A stretch of 64,000 nucleotides of DNA from Candidatus Scybalocola faecigallinarum (GTDB lineage: Bacteria; Bacillota; Clostridia; Lachnospirales; Lachnospiraceae), in the NCBI GenBank assembly GCA_018711005.1, contig DVIT01000013.1, forward strand, positions 1 to 64,000, in the 5' to 3' direction. Each line of letters starts with the position of its first letter. Position 1 is the first letter of the stretch. Positions 31,563-41,189 of the stretch are shown here, one piece after another. Both the position numbers and the translations under genes were made by a program. The notes under the pieces were generated by a model. That model was given only the letters and a program-made list of their open reading frames with translations, did no database searches and had not been told where the DNA came from.

Positions 31563-32846
31563 TTAATTTAGTTCCGCAATCCGGGTGACGCCTACATAAA
31601 TCTGGCTGATTTTATACCAGGTGGGATAATCCACCACGCCAGTGGCGGGAAGATTAAAGATCTCCTGGAATTTTTTCACCGCCGCGGCTGTCGCCGGGCC
31701 ATAAATACCGTCTGCGGCAATGGTGGGCAGGGCCGGATAATTCTGGGCAATGCGGTTGAGCTGTTCCTGCATTTGCAGCACCTTTTCCCCTCTGGATCCA
31801 ATCGTCAGGTCGCTGCCCGGCCAGGAGGAAGGGATGCCGCTGATCTGGGGCGCGCCGTTAATGTAGATCGTATCGCCGTAATAGTGGCGCAGGATTTCTA
31901 TGGCGCTGTATCCCTGTTCCGCCAGTGTCTTGGATCCCCACTGACTCATCCAGTCCGGACAGGTAACCCGCTGGCCATCGCAGTATTGGGTCAGTATAGG
32001 CTGGCGCACATTGGGACGGGAGAGAAAGTTGGTAAAAATATTATCCACCACCTGGGAGATGCTTTCAAAAATGTTTCTGCCATAAACAAAGAAGTGGTCA
32101 TAGGCGGTGGAGGATGTAATGGTGAAATTATAGCCTTTGTTGCGGTACCACTCCGTATACACCCGATTCAGCGTAAAGGACATAATGGCCAGCACGTTGG
32201 CGTAAATGGCGGCCTCCGGCCATGTGGCGTAAATTTCGCTGGAGGCCACATTTTTAATATAGTCACCGTAGGGAACATAATAGTCATTGGCAGCGGCATC
32301 GCTGGGAGGGCCGTCGTGGACGATAACGGTTTCAGGAATAACAACGCGGCTTAAGACGATTTCGCCGCTTTCGTTTACCGGCTTGATCTCATCTTCCGGG
32401 ATTTTTGGAGGATACTCACCGTAGAGGGTATGGGCCGGGATAACAATGTCGCGGCCGGAGGGATTGTTCCGGGAAGGTGCCATGCGTATATCCTGGAGGG
32501 CAGTCTGCCCGGAAAGAAGCTGGGTTCCGGCAACCACCAGATCTTCATAACCGGGAGCGGAGACTGTGAGGGTATACTGGCTGTAAGGCTGGCTGGCTTC
32601 CGGCTCAAGAGAATAGTCCAGATCAGGGGTCGGCAGTTCGATAGTATCGGTTTGGCCCGAGTCGTTTGTGGTCAGTTCTTCAATGACCTGGTCCGGATTG
32701 CCCATATAAGCGATACGGATCCTTGCCCCGGCCACCGGGGTATATCCGGAGGCTGTTGTCAGGGAGATTTTAAGCCGCCCAAGGGACTGGGTATTGACCT
32801 GGGCCGGGTGCAGGGCTGTAGGTGAAAAAACAGATGGATCGTTCAT
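31563..32846 (-). CDS. SpoIID/SleC-like protein with peptidoglycan-binding domain
   Basis: The 427-residue protein has three parts. Residues about 20-150 look like a beta-sandwich repeat of the carboxypeptidase-regulatory type (GRLKISLTTASGYTPVAGAR, VSAPGYEDLVV). The middle (about 195-340) matches SpoIID-type lytic transglycosylases: YGDYIKNVASSEIYATWPEA, then MSQWGSKTLAEQGYSAIEIL followed by RHYYGDTIYI. The C-terminus (about 350-420) is a PG_binding_1 domain (GSRGEKVLQMQEQLNRIA, DGIYGPATAAAVKKFQ). SleC, the clostridial spore cortex-lytic enzyme, has related parts. No signal peptide is evident, as in some SleC-like precursors. A role in spore cortex hydrolysis is likely but inferred. Confidence 0.8.
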   Translation of the reverse strand: MNDPSVFSPTALHPAQVNTQSLGRLKISLTTASGYTPVAGARIRIAYMGNPDQVIEELTTNDSGQTDTIELPTPDLDYSLEPEASQPYSQYTLTVSAPGYEDLVVAGTQLLSGQTALQDIRMAPSRNNPSGRDIVIPAHTLYGEYPPKIPEDEIKPVNESGEIVLSRVVIPETVIVHDGPPSDAAANDYYVPYGDYIKNVASSEIYATWPEAAIYANVLAIMSFTLNRVYTEWYRNKGYNFTITSSTAYDHFFVYGRNIFESISQVVDNIFTNFLSRPNVRQPILTQYCDGQRVTCPDWMSQWGSKTLAEQGYSAIEILRHYYGDTIYINGAPQISGIPSSWPGSDLTIGSRGEKVLQMQEQLNRIAQNYPALPTIAADGIYGPATAAAVKKFQEIFNLPATGVVDYPTWYKISQIYVGVTRIAELN

Positions 32847-33014
32847 GAAAGACTCCTTGAAATCTATTTCTAAATATTATATGAAACCAAGGTTCCGGCC
32901 ATGCGGGGGGACAAAGAAATGGAGGAGCTTTGTCTGCAGGAAACGTGAACCATGTCTGTTCCGTGGACGCTTTTCATATGAAATTATTGATGAAAAATTT
33001 TATAATAAAATGAC

Positions 33015-33043
33015 TTGTAATCTTTCCAAGAGTGTGGTATACT
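33015..33043 (+). promoter_or_regulatory. Upstream promoter P1 before carAB
   Basis: TTGTAA and TATACT with a 17-nt spacer. A transcript from here would meet the hairpin at 33058-33126 within about 75 nt, so it may be an attenuated leader or a short RNA. Confidence 0.55.
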
Positions 33044-33057
33044 TTTGAAAGTTTAAG

Positions 33058-33126
33058 AAAGAGATGGGTTTACAAAGGGGTGAATCGCATTTTTATGCAT
33101 CATACTCTAGTCCCCTCTTTTTTTTT
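33058..33126 (+). terminator. Terminator-like leader hairpin upstream of carA
   Basis: AAAGGGG around 33074 can pair with CCCCTCTTT near 33112, with an inner GCAT-tttt-ATGC stem, followed by a run of nine T. No coding gene precedes it closely, so it either attenuates P1 transcription or ends a small RNA. Confidence 0.5.
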
Positions 33127-33158
33127 GAGTAAATATACAGTTTTTGCATATTTATTCA
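33126..33158. promoter_or_regulatory. Pair of ARG boxes (ArgR operator) and carA promoter region
   Basis: TGAGTAAATATACA (33126-33139) and TGCATATTTATTCA (33145-33158) match the ArgR half-palindrome consensus TGAATAWWWATTCA at 12 and 13 of 14 positions, 5 bp apart. A TATAAT lies at 33170-33175, so bound ArgR would cover the -35 region. Confidence 0.65.
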
Positions 33159-33258
33159 CTATATAGCCCTATAATATGTATATACATGCAAAATTGAAAT
33201 GCAGATAGACAGGGTATATGGGAACTGCGCAAAAATCATGAAAGGAACAGGTGATGAA

Positions 33259-34371
33259 ATGAAAGCTTTTTTAATCCTTGCGGATGGGCATGTTTTTGAA
33301 GGCAGAAGTATCGGCGCCGTCAAAGAAACCATCAGTGAAATCGTATTTAATACTTCCATGACAGGCTACCTAGAGATCTTAACAGACCCGTCTTATGCCG
33401 GACAGGCAGTTGTAATGACATATCCCCTTATTGGCAATTACGGTGTTTGCTATGAAGATATGGAGGATGAGCAGCCATGGCCCGATGGCTTTATTGTCCG
33501 TGAACTTTGCGGTGAACCCAGCAATTTCCGCAGTGAAACAGCTCTTGAGCAGTTCTTAAAAGCCCATGATATTCCCGGGATCGAAGGTATCGATACCCGT
33601 GCCCTGACAAAGATCTTAAGAACTCAGGGAACCATGAATGGTATGATCACAACCAATGAAAATTTTAATCTGGATGAAATCCTTCCCAAGATCAGAGAAT
33701 TTAAAGCAAATGATGTAGTACGCCGCGTAACCTGCAAGGAACCTCAGGTGATTTCGGCAGATGTGCCACAGGACTGGACAAAGGAGCATTATAAGGTAGC
33801 TCTTATGGATTTTGGCGCCAAGAAAAATATTGCCAGAGAACTTTCCAAAAGAGGCTGCGATGTAACCGTCTATCCTGCATATACTAGTGCTGAGGAAATT
33901 CTTGCCGCCCGTCCCGACGGTATTATGCTTTCCAACGGCCCCGGAGATCCAAAGGACTGCGGCCCTATTATACAGGAAGTAAAGAAAATGTTTGATTCGG
34001 ATGTGCCTATGTTTGGCATTTGCCTGGGCCATCAGCTCTTGGCTCTGGCCAATGGTGCAGATACCCGCAAAATGAAGTGGGGACACCGGGGCGCCAACCA
34101 TCCGGTAAAGGATCTTAAGACCGGACGGGTGTATATTTCTACTCAAAATCATGGCTATGTTGTGGCTGACCGGACCGTGCCTGAAAATGTGGCAGAGGTG
34201 AGCTTTAGAAATGCCAATGACGCTACAACAGAAGGTCTTCATTATCTTGGAAAAGATGTTTTTACCGTCCAGTTCCATCCGGAAGCCTGCGGCGGCCCCC
34301 AGGATACCGCGTTCCTTTTCGACCGTTTTATCAATATGATGGAGGTTTGTAAAAATGCCGAAGAAGAATAA
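33259..34371 (+). CDS. carA: Carbamoyl-phosphate synthase small (glutamine amidotransferase) subunit
   Basis: The 370-residue subunit starts [15 protein letters not shown], typical for CarA. The C-terminal class I amidotransferase domain has [12 protein letters not shown] with the catalytic Cys and the HPEACGG His near the end. It hydrolyses glutamine and channels ammonia to CarB for carbamoyl phosphate used in arginine and pyrimidine synthesis. The ATG at 33259 follows AAAGGA and fits the family start; a frame open further upstream would add atypical residues. It overlaps carB by 17 nt. The ARG boxes suggest arginine repression. Confidence 0.96.
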   Translation: MKAFLILADGHVFEGRSIGAVKETISEIVFNTSMTGYLEILTDPSYAGQAVVMTYPLIGNYGVCYEDMEDEQPWPDGFIVRELCGEPSNFRSETALEQFLKAHDIPGIEGIDTRALTKILRTQGTMNGMITTNENFNLDEILPKIREFKANDVVRRVTCKEPQVISADVPQDWTKEHYKVALMDFGAKKNIARELSKRGCDVTVYPAYTSAEEILAARPDGIMLSNGPGDPKDCGPIIQEVKKMFDSDVPMFGICLGHQLLALANGADTRKMKWGHRGANHPVKDLKTGRVYISTQNHGYVVADRTVPENVAEVSFRNANDATTEGLHYLGKDVFTVQFHPEACGGPQDTAFLFDRFINMMEVCKNAEEE

Positions 34372-37300
34372 TATTAAGAAGGTTTTAGTCATTGGTTCCG
34401 GCCCGATCATTATCGGACAGGCCGCAGAGTTTGATTATGCGGGAACACAGGCCTGCCGTTCTTTAAAAGAAGAAGGGGTAGAGGTTGTTCTGGTTAATTC
34501 CAATCCGGCAACCATCATGACGGATAAAAATATTGCCGACCGGGTTTATATTGAGCCTTTAAATGCAGAGGTCCTGAAAAAGATCATTCTTAAAGAAGAA
34601 CCGGACAGCATCCTGCCGACTCTTGGCGGACAGGCAGCCTTAAATATTGCCATGGAGCTGGATGAGGCCGGATTTTTAAAAGAGCATCAGGTGGAAATGA
34701 TTGGTACATCTTCTGAAACGATTAAAAAGGCAGAGGATCGTCTGGCATTTAAGGAAACTATGGAAAAGATCGGAGAGCCCTGCGCCCCCAGTGAAGTATG
34801 CACCACTCTCCAGGGATGTATTGACTTTGCCGAAAAGATCGGTTTTCCTGTGGTTATCCGTCCGGCCTATACCCTTGGCGGCAGCGGCGGCGGTATTGCC
34901 CATACGATGCAGGAGCTTCATGATATTGCCAGCAACGGCCTGCGTTTAAGCCGTGTGGGCCAGGTGCTTGTGGAACGTTATATCGGCGGCTGGAAGGAAA
35001 TCGAGTATGAAGTGATGCGGGACAGCTATGGCAACTGTATTACGGTCTGCAATATGGAAAATATCGACCCTGTAGGCGTGCATACCGGCGACAGTATTGT
35101 TGTTGCACCTTCCCAGACTCTGGCAGATAAGGAATATCAAATGTTAAGAACGTCTGCTTTAAAGATCATTACAGAACTGAATATCCAGGGCGGATGCAAC
35201 GTGCAGTATGCTTTAAAGCCGGACAGCTTTGAATATTGTGTTATTGAGGTTAACCCCCGTGTAAGCCGTTCTTCTGCACTGGCTTCTAAGGCGACCGGTT
35301 ATCCGATTGCCAAAGTGGCTGCAAAGATCGCTCTGGGCTATGCGTTGGATGAGATTAAAAATGCAGTAACCGGAAAGACATTTGCCAGCTTTGAGCCGGC
35401 TTTGGACTATGTGGTCGTTAAGATCCCGAAATGGCCTTTTGATAAATTTGTCAGCGCAAAACGTACACTGACGACGCAGATGAAGGCTACGGGCGAGGTT
35501 ATGAGTATTTGCACCAATTTTGAAGGCGCGCTGATGAAAGCCCTTCGTTCTCTGGAACAAAATATTTACAGCCTCAACTACGGAGAGTTTGATAAGCTGA
35601 CAGACGAAGAACTGGAAAAGCAGCTGTATGCCATTGACGACCACCGTCTGTTCCGTATTGCCGAAGCCATCCGCCGGGGCTTTTCTCTGGAACATATCCA
35701 CGAGATCAACAAGATCGATCTGTGGTTCCTTTATAAGATCCGTAATCTTGTGGAAATGGAAAAACGCCTGAAAAATGAGGAGCTGACACCGGAGCTTTTA
35801 AAAGAAGCGAAACGGCTGGAGTTCCCGGACCGGGTGATCGGAGAGCTGTGCGGCTTGTCTGAGGCCCAGATTAAGTCCATGCGGTATCGGAATGAAATTA
35901 TTGCCTCTTTTAAAATGGTAGATACCTGCGCTGCTGAGTTTGAGTCTGAAACGCCGTATTACTATTCCTGCTTTGGCAGTGAAAATGAGGTGGAGCGGGA
36001 TGAAATGCGCAAAAAGGTACTCGTCCTTGGCTCCGGCCCCATCCGTATCGGACAGGGGATTGAGTTTGACTACTGCTCCGTTCACTGTGTATGGGCATTA
36101 AGAGAGTGCGGCTATGAGACCATTATTGTCAATAACAATCCGGAAACTGTAAGTACGGACTTTGATATTGCCGATAAGCTGTATTTTGAGCCGCTGACAC
36201 CGGAGGATGTGGAAAATATCGTCCGTCTGGAAAAGCCGGATGGCGCTGTTGTCCAGTTTGGCGGACAGACAGCCATTAAGCTGACTCAGGCTGTAATGAA
36301 AATGGGCGTGCCTATCCTTGGAACGGCTGCAGAAGATGTGGATGCTGCGGAGGACCGGGAACGTTTTGATGAGATCCTGGAGCAGTGCAAGATCCCCCGT
36401 CCGCAGGGTACAACGGTCTACACTACAGAAGAAGCATTAAAGGCTGCCAATATGCTTGGCTATCCGGTGCTTGTGCGTCCGTCCTATGTACTTGGAGGAC
36501 AGGGCATGCAGATCGCTGTTAATGACGGGGATATTGTGGAATTTATGCAGATCATTAACCGTGAGGTTCAGGAGCACCCCATCCTTGTGGATAAATATTT
36601 GATGGGCAAGGAAGTGGAAGTGGACGGCGTATGCGATGGAAAAGATGTTCTGATCCCGGGGATCATGGAACATATTGAGCGTGCAGGCGTTCATTCCGGC
36701 GACAGTATTTCCGTATATCCGGCTCAGTCCCTGTCTGATGCCATTATCCAGCAGATTGAGGATTACACAGCGCGCCTGGCACGGGCCCTTCATGTCAAAG
36801 GTTTGTTAAATATCCAGTTTATTGTCCATGAGGATCAGGTGTATGTGATCGAAGTGAACCCACGCTCCAGCCGTACTGTGCCTTATATCAGCAAGGTTAC
36901 CGGCATTCCTATTGTGGATATTGCTTCTAAGATCATTGTGGGCAAGACCCTGGCAGAGCTGGGCTATAAGCCGGGACTTCAGAAAAAGTCTGATTATGTT
37001 GCGATCAAGCAGCCGGTATTCTCTTTTGAAAAGCTTCGCGGCGCTGAGACAAGCCTTGGCCCTGAAATGAAGTCTACCGGCGAGGTTCTTGGTATTGCAA
37101 AAACCTTTAACGAAGCATTGTATAAGTCCTTCCTTGGCGCAGGCATTAACCTGCCCCGGACAAAGAAGATGATCTGTACAGTGAAAGACAGCGATAAGGC
37201 AGAGCTTGTGCCGATTGCCGCACGGTTCGCTGCCATCGGCTATACGATTTATGCAACCCGCTCCACAGCAGACGCATTAATGGCCGGAGGCGTGCCAGCT

Positions 37301-37558
37301 ATTAAGATCAAAAAGATTTCCGCCGGTTCCCCCAATGCCCTGGATCTGATCCTGGACGGCGAGGTGGATCTTGTCATTGATACGCCGACCCAGGGCCATG
37401 GTATGGATAAGACAAGAGACGGATTCCTGATCCGCAGAAATGCCATTGAAACCGGCGTTACATGCCTTACCAGCCTGGATACAGCCAAGGCACTGCTGAC
37501 AAGTATTGAAAGTGAAAATATGGATACACTGACCGTCGTTGATATTGCATCCATCTAA
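34355..37558 (+). CDS. carB: Carbamoyl-phosphate synthase large subunit
   Basis: The 1067-residue protein has the full CarB layout: two tandem ATP-grasp halves, each starting with a [18 protein letters not shown] motif (residues about 8 and 551), [16 protein letters not shown] and [14 protein letters not shown] segments, [14 protein letters not shown] and [14 protein letters not shown] metal-binding motifs, and a C-terminal MGS-like allosteric domain from about 940. It makes carbamoyl phosphate from bicarbonate, ammonia and two ATP. Its ATG lies 17 nt inside carA, so the subunits are translationally coupled. Length is normal. Confidence 0.97.
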   Translation: MPKKNNIKKVLVIGSGPIIIGQAAEFDYAGTQACRSLKEEGVEVVLVNSNPATIMTDKNIADRVYIEPLNAEVLKKIILKEEPDSILPTLGGQAALNIAMELDEAGFLKEHQVEMIGTSSETIKKAEDRLAFKETMEKIGEPCAPSEVCTTLQGCIDFAEKIGFPVVIRPAYTLGGSGGGIAHTMQELHDIASNGLRLSRVGQVLVERYIGGWKEIEYEVMRDSYGNCITVCNMENIDPVGVHTGDSIVVAPSQTLADKEYQMLRTSALKIITELNIQGGCNVQYALKPDSFEYCVIEVNPRVSRSSALASKATGYPIAKVAAKIALGYALDEIKNAVTGKTFASFEPALDYVVVKIPKWPFDKFVSAKRTLTTQMKATGEVMSICTNFEGALMKALRSLEQNIYSLNYGEFDKLTDEELEKQLYAIDDHRLFRIAEAIRRGFSLEHIHEINKIDLWFLYKIRNLVEMEKRLKNEELTPELLKEAKRLEFPDRVIGELCGLSEAQIKSMRYRNEIIASFKMVDTCAAEFESETPYYYSCFGSENEVERDEMRKKVLVLGSGPIRIGQGIEFDYCSVHCVWALRECGYETIIVNNNPETVSTDFDIADKLYFEPLTPEDVENIVRLEKPDGAVVQFGGQTAIKLTQAVMKMGVPILGTAAEDVDAAEDRERFDEILEQCKIPRPQGTTVYTTEEALKAANMLGYPVLVRPSYVLGGQGMQIAVNDGDIVEFMQIINREVQEHPILVDKYLMGKEVEVDGVCDGKDVLIPGIMEHIERAGVHSGDSISVYPAQSLSDAIIQQIEDYTARLARALHVKGLLNIQFIVHEDQVYVIEVNPRSSRTVPYISKVTGIPIVDIASKIIVGKTLAELGYKPGLQKKSDYVAIKQPVFSFEKLRGAETSLGPEMKSTGEVLGIAKTFNEALYKSFLGAGINLPRTKKMICTVKDSDKAELVPIAARFAAIGYTIYATRSTADALMAGGVPAIKIKKISAGSPNALDLILDGEVDLVIDTPTQGHGMDKTRDGFLIRRNAIETGVTCLTSLDTAKALLTSIESENMDTLTVVDIASI

Positions 37559-37600
37559 AGAAAGATCAGACATTTGGTGCATACCGGTGAAGCATCTGTG

Positions 37601-37794
37601 ATATGAAATGAGACAAGCGACAAAAGGTCATAAATTTCATGCTTGCATGAAAATTTATGACTTTGTGTCGCGCAAAACACCGAAAAGGAGCCATTTTTCG
37701 CAGAAAAATGAGCGGATTTGAGGTGTTTTTAGGATTGTGGGAGCACGAAGTGCAGAGCAATCCGTGTCTCATGCCCATTTGTCGGACAACTCAT
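37601..37794. repeat. Dispersed palindromic repeat, long copy (GAGACA...TGTCGGGCAACTC family)
   Basis: GAGACAAGCGACAAAAGGTC opens a 53-bp near-palindrome (37618-37670) built from CATAAATTTCATGC and its complement. About 70 bp later comes GGATTG...GCAC-GAA-GTGC...CAATCC and the closing GTGTCTCATGCCCATTTGTC-GGACAACTCAT. Parts recur at 53331, 53634, 59228 and 63424. No coding frame is supported. Confidence 0.7.
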
Positions 37795-37800
37795 GAAATT

Positions 37801-37869
37801 AAAAAGACCGTCTGACAAGGACTCCTGGGATCATGCAAAGTCCCGGAACCCTTGCGGGGCGGTCTTTTT
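37801..37869 (+). terminator. Probable terminator of carAB
   Basis: AAAAAGACCGTC pairs with GGCGGTCTTTTT around a large loop that contains a second small stem (GGACT/AGTCC). Confidence 0.6.
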
Positions 37870-38064
37870 GTTGGAGCTCCTGCCGTTATCTGTCGTGGTC
37901 ACCCTCTTTCCTTTTGCAGCTATGCCGCGCCTGCCGCGCACGGCATAGCCTGGGGTGATCGGCGGCAGGCGCGGACAGGCTGGGGCTGAAAATTATGGCC
38001 CCATGCCCCCCAAAAATGCCAAAAAGCGTATAAAAGCCGTAGAAAAATGCCCATCTCTTAGACC

Positions 38065-38205
38065 ATAAATTTAAAAATCCTGATCCGGGCCGTAGACTGC
38101 GGCCAAATCCTACCACCCCAAATACAAAAACCCTGATCCAAGCCGTAGTCTACGGCCCAAACCCCAAAATCACCCATCCAAGCCGAAGCCGGTAATTCCA
38201 CCTCC
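38065..38205. repeat. GATCCGGGCCG intergenic motif cluster
   Basis: TGATCCGGGCCGTAGACTGC, TGATCCAAGCCGTAGTCTAC and ATCCAAGCCGAAGCCGG follow each other at about 50-70-bp intervals. The same motif occurs at 6706-6747 and 58880-59090. The neighbouring 37870-38064 stretch is GC-rich and gene-free. Confidence 0.5.
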
Positions 38206-38245
38206 CCGTTCTGTCCCCCCGTCCCCTGTCATATATTTACAATGA

Positions 38246-38351
38246 AAGCCCGGCCTGCGGCAGAACGCCAGAGCGTGCTTGCACGCGGTGGCGCTCTGCC
38301 ATAGGCCGGCAAGACAGTATGAGCACGGGGGCTGCCGGAAGGCAGGCCGGA
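38246..38351. repeat. 106-bp direct repeat with strong fold, copy A
   Basis: Copy A and copy B (38424-38529) are identical except for one base (GGCAGG versus GGCAGT), 178 bp apart. The first 60 bp fold into a long interrupted stem: CCGGCCT, GGCAGA, GCCA and GCGTGC pair with GCACGC, TGGC, TCTGCC and AGGCCGG. Confidence 0.85.
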
Positions 38352-38378
38352 AAGTGCGAATACTGTCGGCGATTGCGA

Positions 38379-38402
38379 GAGCACGAAGTGCGGAGCAATC
38401 GG
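38379..38402. repeat. Small hairpin motif shared with 37740-37763
   Basis: GAGCACGAAGTGCGGAGCAATC recurs at 37740 with one base changed. Both copies form GCAC-GAA-GTGC inside a GATTG/CAATC stem, linking the 37.6-kb and 38.3-kb repeats. Confidence 0.6.
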
Positions 38403-38423
38403 CTTTCATTCGTGGTGAGTGTC

Positions 38424-38529
38424 AAGCCCGGCCTGCGGCAGAACGCCAGAGCGTGCTTGCACGCGGTGGCGCTCTGCCATAGGCCGGCAAGACAGTATGA
38501 GCACGGGGGCTGCCGGAAGGCAGTCCGGA
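38424..38529. repeat. 106-bp direct repeat with strong fold, copy B
   Basis: Second copy, ending 35 nt before the dapF start codon. A dapF transcript starting upstream would carry this hairpin in its leader. Confidence 0.85.
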
Positions 38530-38563
38530 GTGCGGCGCAGATGTTTTGGATAGGAGTGTGGTT

Positions 38564-39496
38564 ATGGAAAAACAAATTCATTTTATAAAAATGGAAGGTG
38601 CAGGCAATGATTATGTTTATGTGGATTGCTTTTCTCAGTTTATAAAAAATCCTCAGGCTTTGGCGCGGCAGGTCAGCCGGAGACATTTTGGCATTGGCAG
38701 CGACGGCCTGATCCTTATAAAGCCATCCCCCAGGGCGGACTGCTTTATGGATATTTATAATGCAGACGGCTCCAGAGGGCGGACATGCGGCAACGGCCTG
38801 CGGTGTACAGCCCGGCTGCTATGGAAGAAGTCCGGGGGGACAAAAAACGAATTTTCCATTGAGACCCTTTCCGGGATAAGCTGTGTGCAGGTTTCCCAGG
38901 TAAACCGGCGCCGCAGCTGGGTGCAGGCCGGAATGGGACAGGTGTTTGTCAGAAATATCCCGGCGCCGGTCAACCGCATTTTAAAAATGCTTCCCGGCGG
39001 TGTTTTTACAGAATGGGTTCATGTGGCAGATGCCGGCAATCTGCACTGTGTTGTAAAACTGAAAACCTGTCATGAGGAATGGTCCCCGGTCCAGGTGTTG
39101 GAGCAGCTGGATTTGAAGTCTGTGGGCAGCTTTCTGGAACACTACGAGGGCTTTCCGGGAAGCGTTAATGTGGAATTTTGTGTGGATGAATCCCGGGAGG
39201 GCTGCCTGTGTTCATGGGAGGACTCCGGGTGGGAATGTCCGGACAGCGGGCCGTCTGTTCCGGATGTCTCACGGAAGATTTGCGCCCGGGTGTGGGAGCG
39301 GGGGAGCGGTGAAACACTGGCCTGCGGCAGCGGGGCCTGTGCCATTTATCAGGCCTTTTGCAAGGCAGAGGGCCCGGCAGACTGCTGTATCTTTATGCCG
39401 GGGGGACGGCTGTATGTGACCGGAAATGACCATGAGGTTTTGCTGGGCGGAATGGCCGCCGATGTTTTTGAAGGGGATCTGCCTGTGTCTTTGTAA
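38564..39496 (+). CDS. dapF: Diaminopimelate epimerase
   Basis: The 310-residue enzyme has both halves of the DapF signature: MEGAGNDYVYVD at the start, NADGSRGRTCGNGLRC with the first catalytic Cys near residue 78, and GSGETLACGSGACA with the second near 252. It interconverts LL- and meso-diaminopimelate for lysine and peptidoglycan synthesis. TAGGAG lies about 8 nt before the ATG at 38564; an in-frame ATG at 38546 has none. It is somewhat longer than E. coli DapF because of an insertion rich in Cys and Trp around residues 210-230. Its upstream region is formed by the folded repeat. Confidence 0.93.
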   Translation: MEKQIHFIKMEGAGNDYVYVDCFSQFIKNPQALARQVSRRHFGIGSDGLILIKPSPRADCFMDIYNADGSRGRTCGNGLRCTARLLWKKSGGTKNEFSIETLSGISCVQVSQVNRRRSWVQAGMGQVFVRNIPAPVNRILKMLPGGVFTEWVHVADAGNLHCVVKLKTCHEEWSPVQVLEQLDLKSVGSFLEHYEGFPGSVNVEFCVDESREGCLCSWEDSGWECPDSGPSVPDVSRKICARVWERGSGETLACGSGACAIYQAFCKAEGPADCCIFMPGGRLYVTGNDHEVLLGGMAADVFEGDLPVSL

Positions 39497-39655
39497 AGCC
39501 TGGAAAAATCCAATTATCATATTGCATCTTCAGGAGAAATGCGCTATGCTTAAGATACCAGAAAAGCCCGGAAAACAGCCGGGCAGGCGGGGGATTTGAC
39601 CGCGCCTGGTGTACGGATATTTGCCTGCAGGGCGTAAGATACGGAGGTGGGGCCG

Positions 39656-39919
39656 GTGGTCAGCAAAACGGTGAAAGTCAATAACAGTCTGGGGATTCAT
39701 CTTAGGCCGGCGGGAAAGCTGGCGGATGCCGGAATGAAGTTTTCCTGTACCATTCAGCTGGTAAGGAACGAAAAGGTTGTCAATGGAAAAAGTCTGCTAA
39801 GTATTTTGAGCCTTGGCATAAAGAAGGGATACGAAGTTCAGATCCAGTGTGACGGCAAGGACGAGCAGGAGGCGCTGGATACTTTTGTAAGGATCCTGGA
39901 AGAAAATGAAGCACAATAA
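39656..39919 (+). CDS. HPr-family phosphocarrier protein
   Basis: The 87-residue protein begins MVSKTVKVNNSLGIHLRPAG. The His of GIHLRPAG corresponds to His15 of HPr, which carries phosphate from enzyme I to PTS permeases. The regulatory serine lies in NGKSLLSILSLG. The start is GTG at 39656, 8 nt after GGAGG; a GTG at 39647 overlaps that site. The IHLRPAG motif differs from the usual LHARPA, so it may be an HPr paralogue rather than the main PTS protein. It is a single-gene unit closed by a strong terminator. Confidence 0.88.
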   Translation: MVSKTVKVNNSLGIHLRPAGKLADAGMKFSCTIQLVRNEKVVNGKSLLSILSLGIKKGYEVQIQCDGKDEQEALDTFVRILEENEAQ

Positions 39920-39968
39920 AGGCGGCAGTCCAGTAAGGCAAGGCCGCTGCCCATAAAGTGAATAAACA

Positions 39969-40026
39969 GCAGGAATGTCCCCGGATCAGGAGAACGTGGA
40001 TCCGGGGACATTCCTGCTATTTTTTC
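39969..40026 (+). terminator. Terminator of the HPr-like gene
   Basis: GCAGGAATGTCCCCGGATC and its exact complement form a 19-bp stem with an 11-nt loop, followed by TATTTTTT. It reaches the stop codon of the convergent small membrane protein gene. Confidence 0.9.
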
Positions 40027-40271
40027 TGCTCATTTTTCGTACTATTTTGGCTGTTGTTATCCTCAGATGAACCGCGGCCTTTTAAAACCTTATAAATAAG
40101 GGAAATGGCATATAAAAGTACAGGGACAGCCACGGTACAAAAAATAGAGGCGCGCAAAAGGCCCTGGGCCAGGGCGCCGTCCATCAGGGAAAAGATAAGG
40201 GTGCTTAAATATAAAAGAACCAGAAGGATCGCGCCAATAAGGGCGGTCAGTCGTTTGATCTTTGTAAACAT
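40017..40271 (-). CDS. Small membrane protein, two TM segments
   Basis: The 84-residue product has hydrophobic segments at about residues 9-30 (ALIGAILLVLLYLSTLIFSL) and 40-62, then a charged, Asn/Ser/Lys-rich cytosolic tail. AAAAGGAG precedes the ATG at 40271 at normal spacing. I do not recognise a family. It is convergent with the HPr gene and isolated from other leftward genes. Coding status is supported by the ribosome site and clean TM pattern; function unknown. Confidence 0.75.
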   Translation of the reverse strand: MFTKIKRLTALIGAILLVLLYLSTLIFSLMDGALAQGLLRASIFCTVAVPVLLYAISLIYKVLKGRGSSEDNNSQNSTKNEQKK

Positions 40272-40308
40272 GGACGAAAACTCCTTTTCTAAACCTTAAA
40301 AACATGCA

Positions 40309-40330
40309 ACAGTTCAGCGAGCTGAATCTT
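40309..40330. repeat. Short dispersed palindrome, GTTCAGC family (copy 2, degenerate)
   Basis: AACAGTTCAGC-GA-GCTGAATCTTG: the left arm equals the copy at 19829, the right arm has decayed. Confidence 0.4.
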
Positions 40331-40558
40331 GTCTCATGGTATTATTCTACATAACCCCTGCTTAAAATGCAAGGGTCAGTTCCCGGCCCATGTCATGAGC
40401 CCCGGCAGAAAATCAGCGGCAGCCTGTGAAGGATCGGGAGCATTTACGGGGGAGGCGAATAATTTTTGCCCTGTCAGGGAAGACTATAGACGCAGCCCCG
40501 GGAGCGGCGGAAAATAAGCACAGCGCCGAACCGATGGAATGGCTGCAGGGAGGCTGCC

Positions 40559-41161
40559 ATGAAAAATATGAAAAGAATTTGTATGATTTTATGTATTGTT
40601 TTTTGCGCAGGATTACTGCTTTTTGTCCCGGCGCAAAATTATCAAAGGGAAATTTCAGACAAGATCCTGCGGTTCCATGTTGTGGCCAACAGCAATACCA
40701 TGGAGGACCAGGAGCTGAAGCTTTTGGTAAGGGACCGGATTGCAGAGTTTTTACAGGAACCGTTGTCTTTGTGCCGGACTAAAAGCGACAGCGAAGCTGC
40801 CGTAAAGGCGCTGCTGCCCCAGATCCGGGAGGTGGCCATGGCGTGTGTGCAAAGCTGCGGCTATGATTATCCTGTAAGCGCAGGGATCGGGGAACGCTAT
40901 TTCCCGGAAAAAACTTACGGAGACATGACATTTCCAAGGGGATATTATGAGGCTCTTACAATAAATATCGGCAGCGGGAGCGGCAGGAACTGGTGGTGCG
41001 TGCTGTTTCCCAACCTGTGCTTTACAGATGCTGTGACTGCCGCTGTGCCGGAAGAATCCCGGGATCTGTTAAAGGATGAGCTTTGTGAGGAAACCTATGA
41101 ATCTCTTTTTGAAGGGGACAAAGTGCAGCTGCGCTTTAAACTGGCTGAAATTTTTCAGTAG
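40559..41161 (+). CDS. spoIIR: Stage II sporulation protein R
   Basis: The 200-residue protein begins with a signal/anchor segment (residues about 6-26) and continues ISDKILRFHVVANSNTMEDQ, the hallmark of SpoIIR, followed by GERYFPEKTYGDMTFPRGYY and a C-terminal WWCVLFPNLCF segment. SpoIIR is secreted from the forespore and triggers SpoIIGA to process pro-sigma-E in the mother cell, so it marks the organism as a spore former or recent descendant. GGGAGG lies 5 nt before the ATG. It stands alone. The usual forespore promoter was not identified. Confidence 0.93.
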   Translation: MKNMKRICMILCIVFCAGLLLFVPAQNYQREISDKILRFHVVANSNTMEDQELKLLVRDRIAEFLQEPLSLCRTKSDSEAAVKALLPQIREVAMACVQSCGYDYPVSAGIGERYFPEKTYGDMTFPRGYYEALTINIGSGSGRNWWCVLFPNLCFTDAVTAAVPEESRDLLKDELCEETYESLFEGDKVQLRFKLAEIFQ

Positions 41162-41189
41162 CTGTCCGGATGACTCCAAAACCTTTGGA

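Noticed and set aside
33616-34410. 264-codon leftward open frame opposite carA
   Set aside because: Shadow of carA, no start signal and no family.
38237-38686. 149-codon leftward open frame across the folded repeats and the start of dapF
   Set aside because: Its translation simply repeats the same peptide twice because the DNA is a direct repeat, and it runs into dapF on the other strand.
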